Counted from the first letter of the stretch, positions 1 through 7,885 are shown. The stretch is 64,000 bases of DNA from Chloroflexota bacterium (GCA_016234495.1 JACRBI010000009.1:1-64000); one strand, 5' to 3'. Numbers and translations are program-made. Notes: generated by a model from the letters alone, not told the origin.

Positions 1-108
1 AAATATGAATTGCAAGCCAATGTTTTTGCTGGTATTTCTCGAACCCGTAATTCTCAAAAACGCTTATTCGCTTGTTTGCGTAACTCTAAAGTCGACTGGT
101 TCGATTAA
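1..108 (+). CDS. 3' end of an unrecognised gene
   Basis: An open frame runs from the window edge to a TAA at 106-108 and gives a 35-residue C-terminus ending in SKVDWFD. It is basic, with several Arg and Lys residues. I do not recognise the family. The only support is that the frame stays open and stops about 90 bases before leuB, on the same strand. It is more AT-rich than the genes that follow, so it could belong to a different kind of gene, for example a mobile or accessory one, but this cannot be decided from 35 residues. Confidence 0.35.
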   Translation, partial: KYELQANVFAGISRTRNSQKRLFACLRNSKVDWFD

Positions 109-129
109 TTGACTTACTTTTTTCAAAAA

Positions 130-182
130 TCAATAGTAATTGATAAGTCAATCCCCAATTACTAATTACCAATTACAAAAAA
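130..182 (+). repeat. AT-rich periodic repeat upstream of leuB
   Basis: This stretch repeats variants of AATTACTAATTACC with a period near 8 bases just before the leuB ribosome-binding site. It extends the open frame of leuB upstream without being plausible protein. It resembles in style the other short-period repeats at gene junctions in this window (1262, 2511, 21355, 21992). Confidence 0.5.
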
Positions 183-196
183 AACTGGAGAACGCC

Positions 197-1267
197 TTGA
201 CATACCAAATCACCCTCCTCCCCGGCGACGGCATCGGCCCAGAAGTGGTCGCTGAAGCCGTGCGCGTGCTGGACTTCATTGCCAGTAAATATAATCACAC
301 TTTCGAATATAAAGAGCGTTTGATGGGCGGCTGTTCGATCGATGCGTACGGTTCATCGTTGACCGAAGAAACTCTCGCCGATTGCAAATCCTCCGATGCA
401 GTTCTGCTCGGTGCAGTGGGCGGACCGAAATGGGATGACCCGGCCGCCAAAGACCGCCCCGAACGCGGATTGCTTGCCTTGCGAAAAGGACTCGGCGTGT
501 TCGCGAATCTGCGACCTGTCAAAGTTCACCCCGCGCTGATGGAATGGTCGCCGCTCAAGCCTGAGAAGTTGCAAGGCGTGGACATCCTCGTCGTGCGCGA
601 ACTGACGGGCGGGCTGTACTTCGGCTGGCCCAAGGGACGCGATGTCAAAGACGGTCGTGAGCGCGCAGTTGATACGCTTGAATATTACGACTATGAAGTG
701 AAGCGCGTGATGGAACTTGCCTTTAACCTTGCCCGCGGACGCAAAAAGAAAGTAACATCAGTGGATAAAGCCAACGTGCTGGAATCATCACGACTGTGGC
801 GTCAGATCGCGACTCGCATTGGAAAAGAGAATCCTGACATTGAGCTTGAGCATACGCTGGTGGATACCGCTTCGATGAAACTGATAACTGGTCCCGCGTG
901 GATGGATGTGGTCGTCACTGAGAACATGTTCGGCGACATCCTCACGGACGAGGCGTCCGTGCTGGCAGGGTCAATGGGGATGCTGCCCTCTGCCAGTTTG
1001 GGCCGCATCGATGATGCGTCAACTGTCGGGTTATACGAGCCGATCCACGGCTCCGCGCCAGATATCGCAGGCAGGGGAATCGCAAATCCGATTGGCACGA
1101 TTCTTTCATCGGCAATGTTGTTGCGTCATTCATTGAAGTTGGAAGTTGAAGCATCTGCCATTGAAAAAGCTGTCGAGCAGACCATCACCGATGGCGCGCG
1201 CACCGCAGACATCGGCGGCAAGTTAACCACCCGCCAAATGGCGGAAGAAATTATTCAAAGACTATAG
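197..1267 (+). CDS. leuB: 3-isopropylmalate dehydrogenase
   Basis: This cytoplasmic enzyme oxidises and decarboxylates 3-isopropylmalate with NAD+ to give 2-oxoisocaproate, the third step of leucine synthesis. The 356-residue protein has the family N-terminus [12 protein letters not shown], the substrate loop [10 protein letters not shown] near residue 134, the catalytic Lys in SVDKANV (K191) and the metal-binding Asp residues in [12 protein letters not shown] (D247, D251). I chose the TTG at 197 because GGAG lies six bases upstream and the known N-terminus begins there; the frame is open to 140, but those codons come from an AT-rich repeat. An aminotransferase that could act on the product follows 73 bases downstream. 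Confidence 0.96.
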   Translation: MTYQITLLPGDGIGPEVVAEAVRVLDFIASKYNHTFEYKERLMGGCSIDAYGSSLTEETLADCKSSDAVLLGAVGGPKWDDPAAKDRPERGLLALRKGLGVFANLRPVKVHPALMEWSPLKPEKLQGVDILVVRELTGGLYFGWPKGRDVKDGRERAVDTLEYYDYEVKRVMELAFNLARGRKKKVTSVDKANVLESSRLWRQIATRIGKENPDIELEHTLVDTASMKLITGPAWMDVVVTENMFGDILTDEASVLAGSMGMLPSASLGRIDDASTVGLYEPIHGSAPDIAGRGIANPIGTILSSAMLLRHSLKLEVEASAIEKAVEQTITDGARTADIGGKLTTRQMAEEIIQRL

Positions 1268-1325
1268 ACGATGGACCGTGGACGATGGATTACGGTCAAT
1301 GGTCTGCGGTCTATGGTCGAATAAA
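1262..1325 (+). repeat. Dispersed GACGATGG/GGTCAA repeat, intergenic copy
   Basis: The stop codon of leuB runs into TAGACGATGGACCGTGGACG and then degenerate GGTCAATGGTCT units. A nearly identical copy lies inside the leuS reading frame at 4793-4850, and a shorter relative lies at 2264-2292. This identifies a dispersed short-period repeat family rather than gene-specific sequence. Confidence 0.7.
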
Positions 1326-1340
1326 AAAGGAGAAATCATC

Positions 1341-2261
1341 ATGGGAATGGAATCAAAATTTGTGTGGATGAATGGCGAACTTGTGCCGTTCGAAAAAGCG
1401 ACCATGCACGTGCTTACCCCCGCCATTCATTATGGCGCGGCTGTGTTCGAAGGCATCCGCGCATACGACACGCCCAAGGGGCCGGCCGTGTTCCGCCTGA
1501 CGGATCATGCCGAACGTTTGCTGGATTCGGCGCGCGTCTTTGGCTTCCGTGATTTGCCGTGGACAACAGAAGACATCGTGAAGGCCATCAAAGACACGGT
1601 GAGAGCCAATGGGTTCAAGGACTGTTATATTCGTCCGCTTTTGTATTTGGATGGCGGCGGCTGGAACTTGAACGTGGATAATGGAAAACCGTCGCTGGCG
1701 ATTGCTGCGTGGGAATGGGGCAATTACCTCGGCGAAGAAGCGATGGCAAAAGGTATACGCGCCAACATCTCATCATTCACGCGTCATCACCCCAACGTGT
1801 TGATGACCAAGGCCAAGGTGTCTGGAAATTACGCAAACAGTTTCCTCGCCAAGACCGAGTCTGAGAGATTGGGCTTTCAGGAAGCCATCATGCTCGACCC
1901 GCAGGGATATGTGGCTGAATGTACCGGTGAGAATCTGTTCATGGTGCGGCATGGCAAGATCATCACTCCATCCACCGCGCCTGTGCTGGAAGGCGTGACG
2001 CGCCACTCAATTCACACCATTGCAAAAGACCTGGGATACCGCATTTTGGAACAACCCATCTCCCGCGACCAGCTCTATATCGCGGATGAAGTCTTCGTGT
2101 GCGGAACCGCCGCTGAGTGCATTGGTCTGAGCGAAATTGACTTCCGCACCATCGGCGACGGCAAGACAGGTCCCACCACGCGCAAGATCCAGCATATCTA
2201 TCACGATGCAATTCGCGGCAAATTACCGAGGTACGAGTCGTGGTGCGAATATGTGGGGTAA
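1341..2261 (+). CDS. ilvE: Branched-chain amino-acid aminotransferase, paralog 1
   Basis: This PLP enzyme of fold type IV transfers amino groups between glutamate and the 2-oxo acids of Leu, Ile and Val. The 306-residue protein has the family landmarks HYGAAVFEGIRAY near residue 32, the Schiff-base lysine at K159 (AKVSGNYAN, the same number as in E. coli IlvE) and the phosphate-binding region AECTGENLF. Start at ATG 1341 is set by AAAAGGAG about seven bases upstream. It follows leuB on the same strand and is closed by a hairpin at 2297. A second paralog, 3015-3938, lies 0.75 kb downstream under T-box control, so this copy is probably regulated differently. Confidence 0.93.
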   Translation: MGMESKFVWMNGELVPFEKATMHVLTPAIHYGAAVFEGIRAYDTPKGPAVFRLTDHAERLLDSARVFGFRDLPWTTEDIVKAIKDTVRANGFKDCYIRPLLYLDGGGWNLNVDNGKPSLAIAAWEWGNYLGEEAMAKGIRANISSFTRHHPNVLMTKAKVSGNYANSFLAKTESERLGFQEAIMLDPQGYVAECTGENLFMVRHGKIITPSTAPVLEGVTRHSIHTIAKDLGYRILEQPISRDQLYIADEVFVCGTAAECIGLSEIDFRTIGDGKTGPTTRKIQHIYHDAIRGKLPRYESWCEYVG

Positions 2262-2296
2262 GCCGACGATGGATTATAGACAATAGACGATGAGTG

Positions 2297-2346
2297 CAAA
2301 CAGGCATGTCCATGAGGGTGATGTGCCTGTTTGATGTCTCTTTTTT
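2297..2346 (+). terminator. Terminator-like hairpin after ilvE paralog 1
   Basis: The arms CAAACAGGCA (2297-2306) and TGCCTGTTTG (2324-2333) form a perfect 10-bp stem, and a T6 run follows after seven bases. The gap before the T run makes it an imperfect but plausible intrinsic terminator separating the leuB-ilvE unit from the tRNA genes. Confidence 0.6.
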
Positions 2347-2384
2347 GCGCGATACAATTTATGAATGTGAAATCAAAATTTACA

Positions 2385-2413
2385 TTGACATTCCCAAATG
2401 CCTCAGGTAGAAT
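2385..2413 (+). promoter_or_regulatory. Consensus promoter for the tRNA-Ala genes
   Basis: TTGACA at 2385-2390 is followed after exactly 17 bases by TAGAAT at 2408-2413, which is a near-consensus housekeeping-sigma promoter. Transcription would start about 10 bases before the first tRNA. Confidence 0.8.
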
Positions 2414-2431
2414 ACGGGTCGCCTTCAATAT

Positions 2432-2504
2432 GGGCCTGTAGCGCAGTTGGGAGCGCGCCTCAATCGCACTGAGGAGGCCAGGGGTTCGAATCCCCTCAGG
2501 TCCA
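2432..2504 (+). tRNA. tRNA-Ala (anticodon CGC)
   Basis: The 73-base cloverleaf has acceptor stem GGGCCTG/CAGGTCC, D-arm GCGC/GCGC, anticodon stem CCTCA/TGAGG around loop ATCGCAC, and T-arm with GGTTCGAATCC. The anticodon CGC reads GCG alanine codons. The acceptor carries the G3:U70 wobble pair that defines alanine tRNAs. No CCA is encoded after the discriminator A. Confidence 0.93.
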
Positions 2505-2510
2505 CTGGGC

Positions 2511-2583
2511 AGTAATCAGTAAGGAGTGATCAGTTTCAATCCGCAAAAACTGTTTACTGGTTACAAGACAACTGATTACTGAA
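2511..2583 (+). repeat. AGTAATCAGT-type repeat between two tRNAs
   Basis: The spacer between the tRNA-Ala genes consists of variants of AGTAATCAGT and ACTGATTACTGA in both orientations. Relatives occur at 25006-25025 after the slipin gene and at 31617-31662 after nadE. It is a dispersed short-period repeat family without coding content. Confidence 0.6.
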
Positions 2584-2586
2584 TAT

Positions 2587-2659
2587 GGGCCCATAGCGCA
2601 GTTGGGAGCGCGTCTCAATGGCATTGAGAAGGTCGAGGGTTCGAATCCCTCTGGGTCCA
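2587..2659 (+). tRNA. tRNA-Ala (anticodon GGC)
   Basis: The 73-base cloverleaf has acceptor GGGCCCA/TGGGTCC with a G3:U70 pair, anticodon stem TCTCA/TGAGA around loop ATGGCAT, and T-arm GAGGG/CCCTC. Anticodon GGC reads GCC and GCT. It closely resembles the preceding tRNA-Ala, suggesting tandem duplication followed by anticodon change. No CCA is encoded. Confidence 0.93.
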
Positions 2660-2676
2660 CAAAATAAAAAAGTCAT

Positions 2677-3000
2677 GACAGGAGTATTAGGTTAACCCGT
2701 CAGCGAGTTGGGAGAGCGAGGTGGAAGCCCAGCGATTGTGTTCAACGGGTACGCATAAGACCGAACTCGCCTGTTCCTCGCAAGAGAGACTTCGCCGGTG
2801 AAATGAGCAGTAGTCGGTGACGGGAAAGCCCGTTATAGCAATCAAGAGCGTTAGTTAGTCTCGTAGTCAGCTAGTTAAGTAGTCGTGTGGTCGGTTGACC
2901 AGGCGGCCATGTGACTGGGCAACCATCAGACTGATTGACGAATTCGGGTGGTACCGCGGAGCGTTCCTTCGTCCCTGATGTGGATGAAGGAATTTTTGTT
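2677..3000 (+). promoter_or_regulatory. T-box leader, leucine type, upstream of ilvE paralog 2 and leuS
   Basis: The core GGGTGGTACCGCGG (2946-2959) is the T-box sequence that pairs with the 3' end of an uncharged tRNA. It is followed by a terminator stem TTCCTTCGTCC/GGATGAAGGAA (2965-2992) and a T run, so control is by transcription attenuation. Stem I can be drawn from base pairs GACAGG/CCTGTT (2677/2770) and ACCCGT/ACGGGT (2695/2745), with AGTA at 2683 facing GAACTCGC on the other side and a distal AGAG...GGTGG loop. This places CTC (2766-2768), a leucine codon, in the specifier position, as in ilv-leu leaders of Firmicutes. The fold was drawn by eye; the T-box call is firm, the Leu specifier is likely. 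Confidence 0.9.
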
Positions 3001-3014
3001 TTCAGGAGACTCGA

Positions 3015-3938
3015 ATGGCAATACCGAAAACGGAATGGATCTGGCATAACGGTCAATTCGTAAAATGGGATGATGCGAACGTCCACATCACGACGCATGC
3101 CCTGCATTATGGATCGAGCGTCTTCGAGGGACTTCGGTCATACGCAACCGGGGCTGGCCCAGCGATTCTGGGACTTGGCCCGCACGTACAGAGACTGTTC
3201 GACTCGTGCCGTATCCTGCGCATGGATCTGCCATATTCGCAGGAACAGATTTCATCTGCCATCAGCGAAACTGTGCGCCGCAATGGATTGAATGCCTGTT
3301 ACATCCGTCCGCTGGCATATAAAGGCACAGGGACAATCACCCTCGACTCACGCGGCGCACAAACTGAATTTGCCATCATGGCTTTTGACTTTGGCCGCCT
3401 GCTCGGCGCGGACGGAATTGAAAACGGCGTGGACGTCATGGTCAGCAGCTGGCGGCGCATGGCTCCTGATACGCACGCAGGTATGAGCAAGGCTGGAGGA
3501 AATTACGTCAACTCCGGCTTTGTGACGATGGAGGCCAATGACCTCGGCTACATGGAAGGCATCACGCTGGATGTGAACGGTCATGTCAGCGAAGGCAGCG
3601 GCGAAAATATTTTCGTCGTCTATCGCGGCGCGATTTATACTCCGCCTGTAGGCGCGTCCATTTTGATGGGCGTGAATCGCGGTTACATCATCACCCTTGC
3701 CCGCGAGTTGGGTTACGAAGTCCGCGAAGAGACCTTTCCGCGCGAAATGCTGTATGTGGCTGACGAACTCTTCTTCACCGGTACAGCCGTGGAAGTGACC
3801 CCCATCCGCTCGGTGGATAGGATCAAGGTCGGGAATGGCTCGCGCGGTACGATCACCAAACAAATTCAGGATCAATTCTTCGGTATCATCAGCGGAGAAA
3901 TCCCCGACAGGCACGGATGGATGACCATTGTGAAGTAA
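3015..3938 (+). CDS. ilvE: Branched-chain amino-acid aminotransferase, paralog 2 (T-box controlled)
   Basis: This is a second fold-type-IV PLP aminotransferase of 307 residues. It has HYGSSVFEGLRSY, the catalytic lysine K159 in SKAGGNYVNS and the phosphate-binding loop SEGSGENIF. KAGGNY and DVNGHVSEGSGEN match the classic IlvE form, whereas paralog 1 has KVSGNY and AECTGEN. ATG at 3015 has CAGGAG eight bases upstream. It sits directly behind the T-box terminator and shares the leader with leuS, so it should be induced when charged tRNA-Leu falls. Confidence 0.95.
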   Translation: MAIPKTEWIWHNGQFVKWDDANVHITTHALHYGSSVFEGLRSYATGAGPAILGLGPHVQRLFDSCRILRMDLPYSQEQISSAISETVRRNGLNACYIRPLAYKGTGTITLDSRGAQTEFAIMAFDFGRLLGADGIENGVDVMVSSWRRMAPDTHAGMSKAGGNYVNSGFVTMEANDLGYMEGITLDVNGHVSEGSGENIFVVYRGAIYTPPVGASILMGVNRGYIITLARELGYEVREETFPREMLYVADELFFTGTAVEVTPIRSVDRIKVGNGSRGTITKQIQDQFFGIISGEIPDRHGWMTIVK

Positions 3939-3956
3939 CTCAAAAAGGAGGCACGT

Positions 3957-4034
3957 ATGAACATGCAAGTCAACCAAATTTTCTGGAAACAGGGACCATT
4001 GCTTGCAGGCCTCCAGATTCAATTACGACCTTGA
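3957..4034 (+). CDS. Possible 25-residue peptide between ilvE and leuS
   Basis: A strong ribosome-binding site AAAAAGGAGG precedes an ATG at 3957, opening a frame of 25 codons that ends TTGCGACCT-TGA-like at 4032-4034 (peptide MNMQVNQIFWKQG and on). It lies in the leuS transcript. It could be a real short peptide, a remnant of a deleted gene that kept its initiation region, or chance. The 3' part runs into a CTTGAAAC/CTTCAAAC repeat typical of gene junctions here. I know no family for it. Confidence 0.25.
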   Translation: MNMQVNQIFWKQGPLLAGLQIQLRP

Positions 4035-4078
4035 AACTATTAAACCTGCAACCTTCAAACTAGATCAATGAGGAACGA

Positions 4079-6613
4079 ATGACTGACATACATTACAACT
4101 CGAAAGAGATTGAAAGCAAGTGGCAAGCCAAATGGGACGCCGACCAGTTATACCGCTCGGTGATCGACAACAGCAAGCCGAAGCATTACGCGCTGACCAT
4201 GCTGCCTTATCCCAGCGGTGACCTGCACATCGGACACTGGTACGCGATGACTCCGTCCGACGCGCGCGCGCGTTATATGCGGATGAAAGGCTACAACGTA
4301 CTCTTCCCGATGGGCTTCGACGCATTCGGTCTGCCTGCGGAGAATGCCGCCATCAAAAGCGGAGTCCACCCGATGACCCGCACGCGCGAGAACATCGTGC
4401 GGATGCGAAAGCAGCTGCGCTCGATGGGCGCGATGTTCGACTGGGAGCGCGAAGCCGTTTCCTGCGAACCCGAATATTACAAGTGGACGGAATGGTTTTT
4501 CATTCAGTTATACAAGACCGGACTGGCCTACCGCAAAATGTCGCCGGTGGATTTTTGCCCGAACTGCAACACGACTTTGGCACGCGAACAAGTCTGGGGT
4601 GACGACCGTCACTGCGAACGCTGCGGCACGCCGGTCATCAAAAAGGATTTGGATCAGTGGTTCTTCAAGGCGACGAAATATGCCGATGAACTGTTGAACT
4701 TTGATGGCATTGACTGGCCCCAAACGGTCAAGACCTTGCAGACCAATTGGATTGACCGCAGCGAGGGGGCGGAGGTGAAATTTAAGATAGACGATGGACA
4801 GTGGACGATGGACGGTCAACGGTCAACGGTCAACGGTCAATCAATTACCATCTTCACCACCCGCCCGGATACGCTCTGGGGTGCGACCTTCATGGTCTTC
4901 TCGCCGGAACATCCGTTAGTGAGTGAAATTACCACTCCCAAAAATAAAGCGGCGGTCGAAGAATACAAAGCACAGGCCGCGCGTCAGACAGAAATTCAAC
5001 GCGGCGCAGTGGACAAGGAAAAGACAGGTGTGTTCACCGGCGGTTATGCCATCAACCCGGTCAATCAGGCGCGCATCCCGATCTGGATCGCGGATTATGT
5101 GATGATGTCCTACGGCACGGGCGCGATCATGGCTGTGCCCGCGCACGACGAGCGCGATTTTGCTTTTGCCAAAAAATATGACTTGCCCATTGTCGAAGTG
5201 ATCAGCCCCACCCCCCACCAACTCCCCCCAAATTCGGGGAATTTGGGGGGAGAGAAAGAGGGGGGTATGGAGTCCGCATACATCGGCGCGGGCGTCATGG
5301 TCAACTCCGCTCAATTCAACGGGACGAAAGTCAGCACTGAAAAAGGAAGAAAGAATCCCGGTATCGCAAAAGTTTTGGATTGGATCGCAGAGCAGGGCAT
5401 TGGAAAAGAATCGGTGAACTATCGCTACCGCGATTGGTTGATCAGTCGTCAGCGTTATTGGGGCGCGCCCATCCCGATGGTCAACTGCGAGATACACGGC
5501 TGGAATCCAGTTCCCAATGATCAACTGCCCGTGATTTTGCCTGAAGATGTGGAGTGGCGGCCAACTGGCGAAAGCCCGTTGAAACTGCACCCGACCTGGA
5601 AGAATACCACCTGCCCCGTCTGCAACGGACCTGCCACGCGCGAGACCGATACGATGGATACATTCATGTGTTCGTCGTGGTATCACTTGCGTTACCTGTC
5701 GCCAAAGTATGACAAGGGACCCTTTGACCCCGCCGAGTACGATTACTGGATGCCCGTTGACACGTATACCGGCGGCATCGAACACGCCACCATGCATTTG
5801 CTGTACACGCGCTTCTTCCACAAGGCACTGCGCGACTCGGGCATCGTGGAAGGTCACGAGCCGATGCTGCAATTGCGTAATCAGGGCATGGTGCTGGGCG
5901 AAGACGGCGACAAGATGTCGAAGAGCAAGGGCAACGTCATAGCGCCGGATGTGCTGGTGGATAAATACGGCGCAGACACTGTGCGCGCCTACATCATGTT
6001 CTTTGCGCGTTGGGAAATGGGCGCGCCGTGGGACTCGCAGGGCATTGAGGGAGCTGCGCGCTGGGTGAGGAGAGTGTGGACTTTGTTCACCGATCAAACC
6101 CCGCCCGCGGCTGCTTCTGACGAAACGAAAAAGAATCTGCGCCGAAAGGTTCACCAGACCCTGCGCAAAGTGACGCGTGACTTCGACAACTTTGAATTCA
6201 ACACCATCATCTCATCGCTGATGGAATTGATGAACGAAATGTACAAGGCGCGTGAAGCAGGCGCGGCTGGCACTGACGAGTGGAAGGAAGCCCAGGAAAT
6301 CTACCTGAAGATGATGGCGCCTGTCACGCCGCATGTGGCGGAAGAATTGTGGGCATACCTGGGCAGGCCGTATTCTGTCCATACGCAGCAATGGCCGCAA
6401 GTGGACGAAGCAGCAGCGAAGGAAGATGTCATCGAATTGCCGGTACAGGTCAATGGTAAGGTGCGTGACCGCATCTCTGTCCCCGCTGAGGCAGGCGAAG
6501 AGGAGATCAAGTCTGCGGCGCTGGCGAGCGAGGCAATCCAGAAGTTTTTGGAAGGCAAAGAGCCAAAGAAGGTGATCGTGGCCAAGGGGCGGCTGGTCAG
6601 CATTGTGATCTAG
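4079..6613 (+). CDS. leuS: Leucyl-tRNA synthetase
   Basis: LeuRS charges tRNA-Leu in the cytoplasm. The 844-residue class-I synthetase has the HIGH motif at H50-H53, the KMSKS motif at 612-616, a zinc-ribbon pair CPNC/CERC in the ZN-1 region and the editing-domain sequence TTRPDTLWGA. It belongs to the T-box transcription unit. Two stretches look like inserted repeats read in frame: residues about 239-258 (nt 4793-4850) and about 377-398 (nt 5204-5272). They lie in loops between conserved blocks, and all catalytic and editing motifs are intact, so the protein should still work. ATG 4079 has GAGGA upstream. Confidence 0.97.
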   Translation: MTDIHYNSKEIESKWQAKWDADQLYRSVIDNSKPKHYALTMLPYPSGDLHIGHWYAMTPSDARARYMRMKGYNVLFPMGFDAFGLPAENAAIKSGVHPMTRTRENIVRMRKQLRSMGAMFDWEREAVSCEPEYYKWTEWFFIQLYKTGLAYRKMSPVDFCPNCNTTLAREQVWGDDRHCERCGTPVIKKDLDQWFFKATKYADELLNFDGIDWPQTVKTLQTNWIDRSEGAEVKFKIDDGQWTMDGQRSTVNGQSITIFTTRPDTLWGATFMVFSPEHPLVSEITTPKNKAAVEEYKAQAARQTEIQRGAVDKEKTGVFTGGYAINPVNQARIPIWIADYVMMSYGTGAIMAVPAHDERDFAFAKKYDLPIVEVISPTPHQLPPNSGNLGGEKEGGMESAYIGAGVMVNSAQFNGTKVSTEKGRKNPGIAKVLDWIAEQGIGKESVNYRYRDWLISRQRYWGAPIPMVNCEIHGWNPVPNDQLPVILPEDVEWRPTGESPLKLHPTWKNTTCPVCNGPATRETDTMDTFMCSSWYHLRYLSPKYDKGPFDPAEYDYWMPVDTYTGGIEHATMHLLYTRFFHKALRDSGIVEGHEPMLQLRNQGMVLGEDGDKMSKSKGNVIAPDVLVDKYGADTVRAYIMFFARWEMGAPWDSQGIEGAARWVRRVWTLFTDQTPPAAASDETKKNLRRKVHQTLRKVTRDFDNFEFNTIISSLMELMNEMYKAREAGAAGTDEWKEAQEIYLKMMAPVTPHVAEELWAYLGRPYSVHTQQWPQVDEAAAKEDVIELPVQVNGKVRDRISVPAEAGEEEIKSAALASEAIQKFLEGKEPKKVIVAKGRLVSIVI
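4793..4850 (+). repeat. GACGATGG/GGTCAA repeat inside leuS
   Basis: TAGACGATGGACAGTGGACG followed by four GGTCAAC units matches the intergenic copy at 1262-1325 with few changes. The unit is 7 bases, and the insert keeps the reading frame, encoding Asp/Gly/Gln/Thr-rich residues just before the conserved editing-domain strand TIFTTRPDT. Confidence 0.8.
5204..5272 (+). repeat. C-rich/G-rich palindromic element inside leuS
   Basis: The arms CTCCCCCCAAATTC (5222-5235) and GAATTTGGGGGGAG (5239-5252) are a perfect 14-bp inverted repeat with a GGG loop, nested inside ACCCCCC/GGGGGGT outer arms. It is read through in frame as a Pro/Gly/Asn-rich loop. It looks like a small mobile palindrome of the kind normally found between genes. 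Confidence 0.75.
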
Positions 6614-6633
6614 AGAAAACAGGAATACAAAAA

Positions 6634-6672
6634 GGCAGCGGCATTCCCAGAAGAGTGCCCGCTGCCTTTTTT
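6634..6672. terminator. Bidirectional terminator between leuS and the CAP lipoprotein gene
   Basis: GGCAGCGG (6634-6641) pairs with CCGCTGCC (6659-6666). A T6 run follows on the plus strand and an A-rich stretch precedes it, so the hairpin can serve both the leuS transcript and the convergent gene ending at 6688. Confidence 0.85.
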
Positions 6673-6687
6673 GATGTGTTGGCTTAT

Positions 6688-7758
6688 TTACGGTTTGGCA
6701 AAAACGACCACGTAATATCCGTAGTTGTTGAAGAACGTATATGCCACGCCAATTTCAGTGTATGTGGTGCTGAGCAAATTCTGGTTGTGACGGACGTCGG
6801 CCAGGTCATTCTTCCACCAATCGACCGCGCCCTGACCTGTTAAGGGCGGATAGCTTCCATAGACATTTTCCGAAACGAACGAGGCTTTATATCCGCTGGC
6901 AGCCACACGCGTAGTCGGGGTTGACCCGTCTGAGCCTTTGTGTGTAAACAGGTTATTGCAGGCGATGTCGCCGGCGTGTGCCTGGGCAGCCTTATTCAAC
7001 AAGTCATTGACCGCGTAAGCAGCCAGTCCATTTTGCGAACGATAGGCATTTACGGTATTGATCGTTTCGGCGACTCTCGCGGCGTCGGTAGTGTATGCGC
7101 AAGCTGCGTTGGTCAGCCCGCCTGTTTGTGTGGCGCTGGGTGGGACGGCTCCTGTGCCGGAAGCAGTGGTCGCTGAAGGCACGCTGGCTGGCTGTCCAGT
7201 AACATTGATAACCAGCCATAGGCGCGAATCATTGTCAATTTTCATGATCAGGCCAGCAGGACTCTTTATGACAAAATTGCCCCTATGTTTGCCGCCTGTG
7301 CTGGGTGCCACCAGGTCCACGCTGATATCCGCGGTTTGATCGGGGAAGGTCACGCTCAACGGCACTGAATCCGGCGCCGCCATTCGTTCTTCAGAGTAAT
7401 GGGTTAGCAGGTAGTCCGGTCCCCAGATGCACGTGCCGGAGTTCCTGATCCGCCAGGTTTTTGTGAAGGTTGAACTCGCCGCGATGTCGCTGTTATCGGG
7501 GAAGTTTACATCAGCGACGAATGCCGCGCGATTTGTGCAGTCTGCGGAGTTGGTGGGGATCGGCGTTTCAGGCGTAACCGTGGCAGGATTCTGCGCGAGC
7601 GGCGTGACCGTGGCTGTGGGCGGCGCTTCAGTCGCAGGCGCAACGGGAGCCGATGTCTCAGTCGATACCGGCACGACTGTTCCTGTGGCGCTTTGCCCAC
7701 CGCAGGCAGAAATGACCAACACCAGCAGAGTGGAAATTAACAGAAACTTTTTTCTCAT
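6688..7758 (-). CDS. CAP/SCP-domain lipoprotein with NBR1-like Ig domain
   Basis: The protein (356 residues) starts with a lipoprotein signal, MRKKFLLISTLLVLVISACGG, so it should be anchored outside the membrane through Cys19. A Thr/Pro/Ala linker follows (about 20-70), then an Ig-like domain of the NBR1 central-domain type (FTKTWRIRNSGTCIW, about 95-190), a second linker, and a C-terminal CAP domain (VNAYRSQNGLAAY, HAGDIACNNLFTH, SENVYGSYP). ATG 7758 was preferred over a codon 12 bases upstream because GGAGG lies at the right distance. The role is unknown; CAP domains are common in secreted proteins. A promoter lies at 7806-7835. Confidence 0.85.
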   Translation of the reverse strand: MRKKFLLISTLLVLVISACGGQSATGTVVPVSTETSAPVAPATEAPPTATVTPLAQNPATVTPETPIPTNSADCTNRAAFVADVNFPDNSDIAASSTFTKTWRIRNSGTCIWGPDYLLTHYSEERMAAPDSVPLSVTFPDQTADISVDLVAPSTGGKHRGNFVIKSPAGLIMKIDNDSRLWLVINVTGQPASVPSATTASGTGAVPPSATQTGGLTNAACAYTTDAARVAETINTVNAYRSQNGLAAYAVNDLLNKAAQAHAGDIACNNLFTHKGSDGSTPTTRVAASGYKASFVSENVYGSYPPLTGQGAVDWWKNDLADVRHNQNLLSTTYTEIGVAYTFFNNYGYYVVVFAKP

Positions 7759-7805
7759 GTGAACCTCCATAGGATTAACGATAAACGGCAGGGGAAGGCA
7801 ACTTC

Positions 7806-7835
7806 ATTATATACAAAAGTGAACGATTAATTCAA
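7806..7835 (-). promoter_or_regulatory. Promoter of the CAP lipoprotein gene
   Basis: Read on the minus strand, TTGAAT (7830-7835) and TATAAT (7806-7811) are separated by 18 bases. The start codon is about 48 bases downstream behind a GGAGG site. Confidence 0.6.
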
Positions 7836-7885
7836 ATTTCAATAACTCATCCACTTTACAAAATTCAATTGACTTGTCGCAAAGT

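Noticed and set aside
1262-1325. CRISPR-like array
   Set aside because: Units are 7-8 bases with no spacers; it is a degenerate tandem repeat.
3348-4022. 224-codon minus-strand frame opposite ilvE paralog 2
   Set aside because: It covers the aminotransferase active-site region in antisense and has no motif or ribosome-binding site.
4916-6154. 412-codon minus-strand frame opposite leuS
   Set aside because: It lies wholly opposite the conserved leuS frame, has no family motif, and its composition mirrors leuS codons. It is a shadow.
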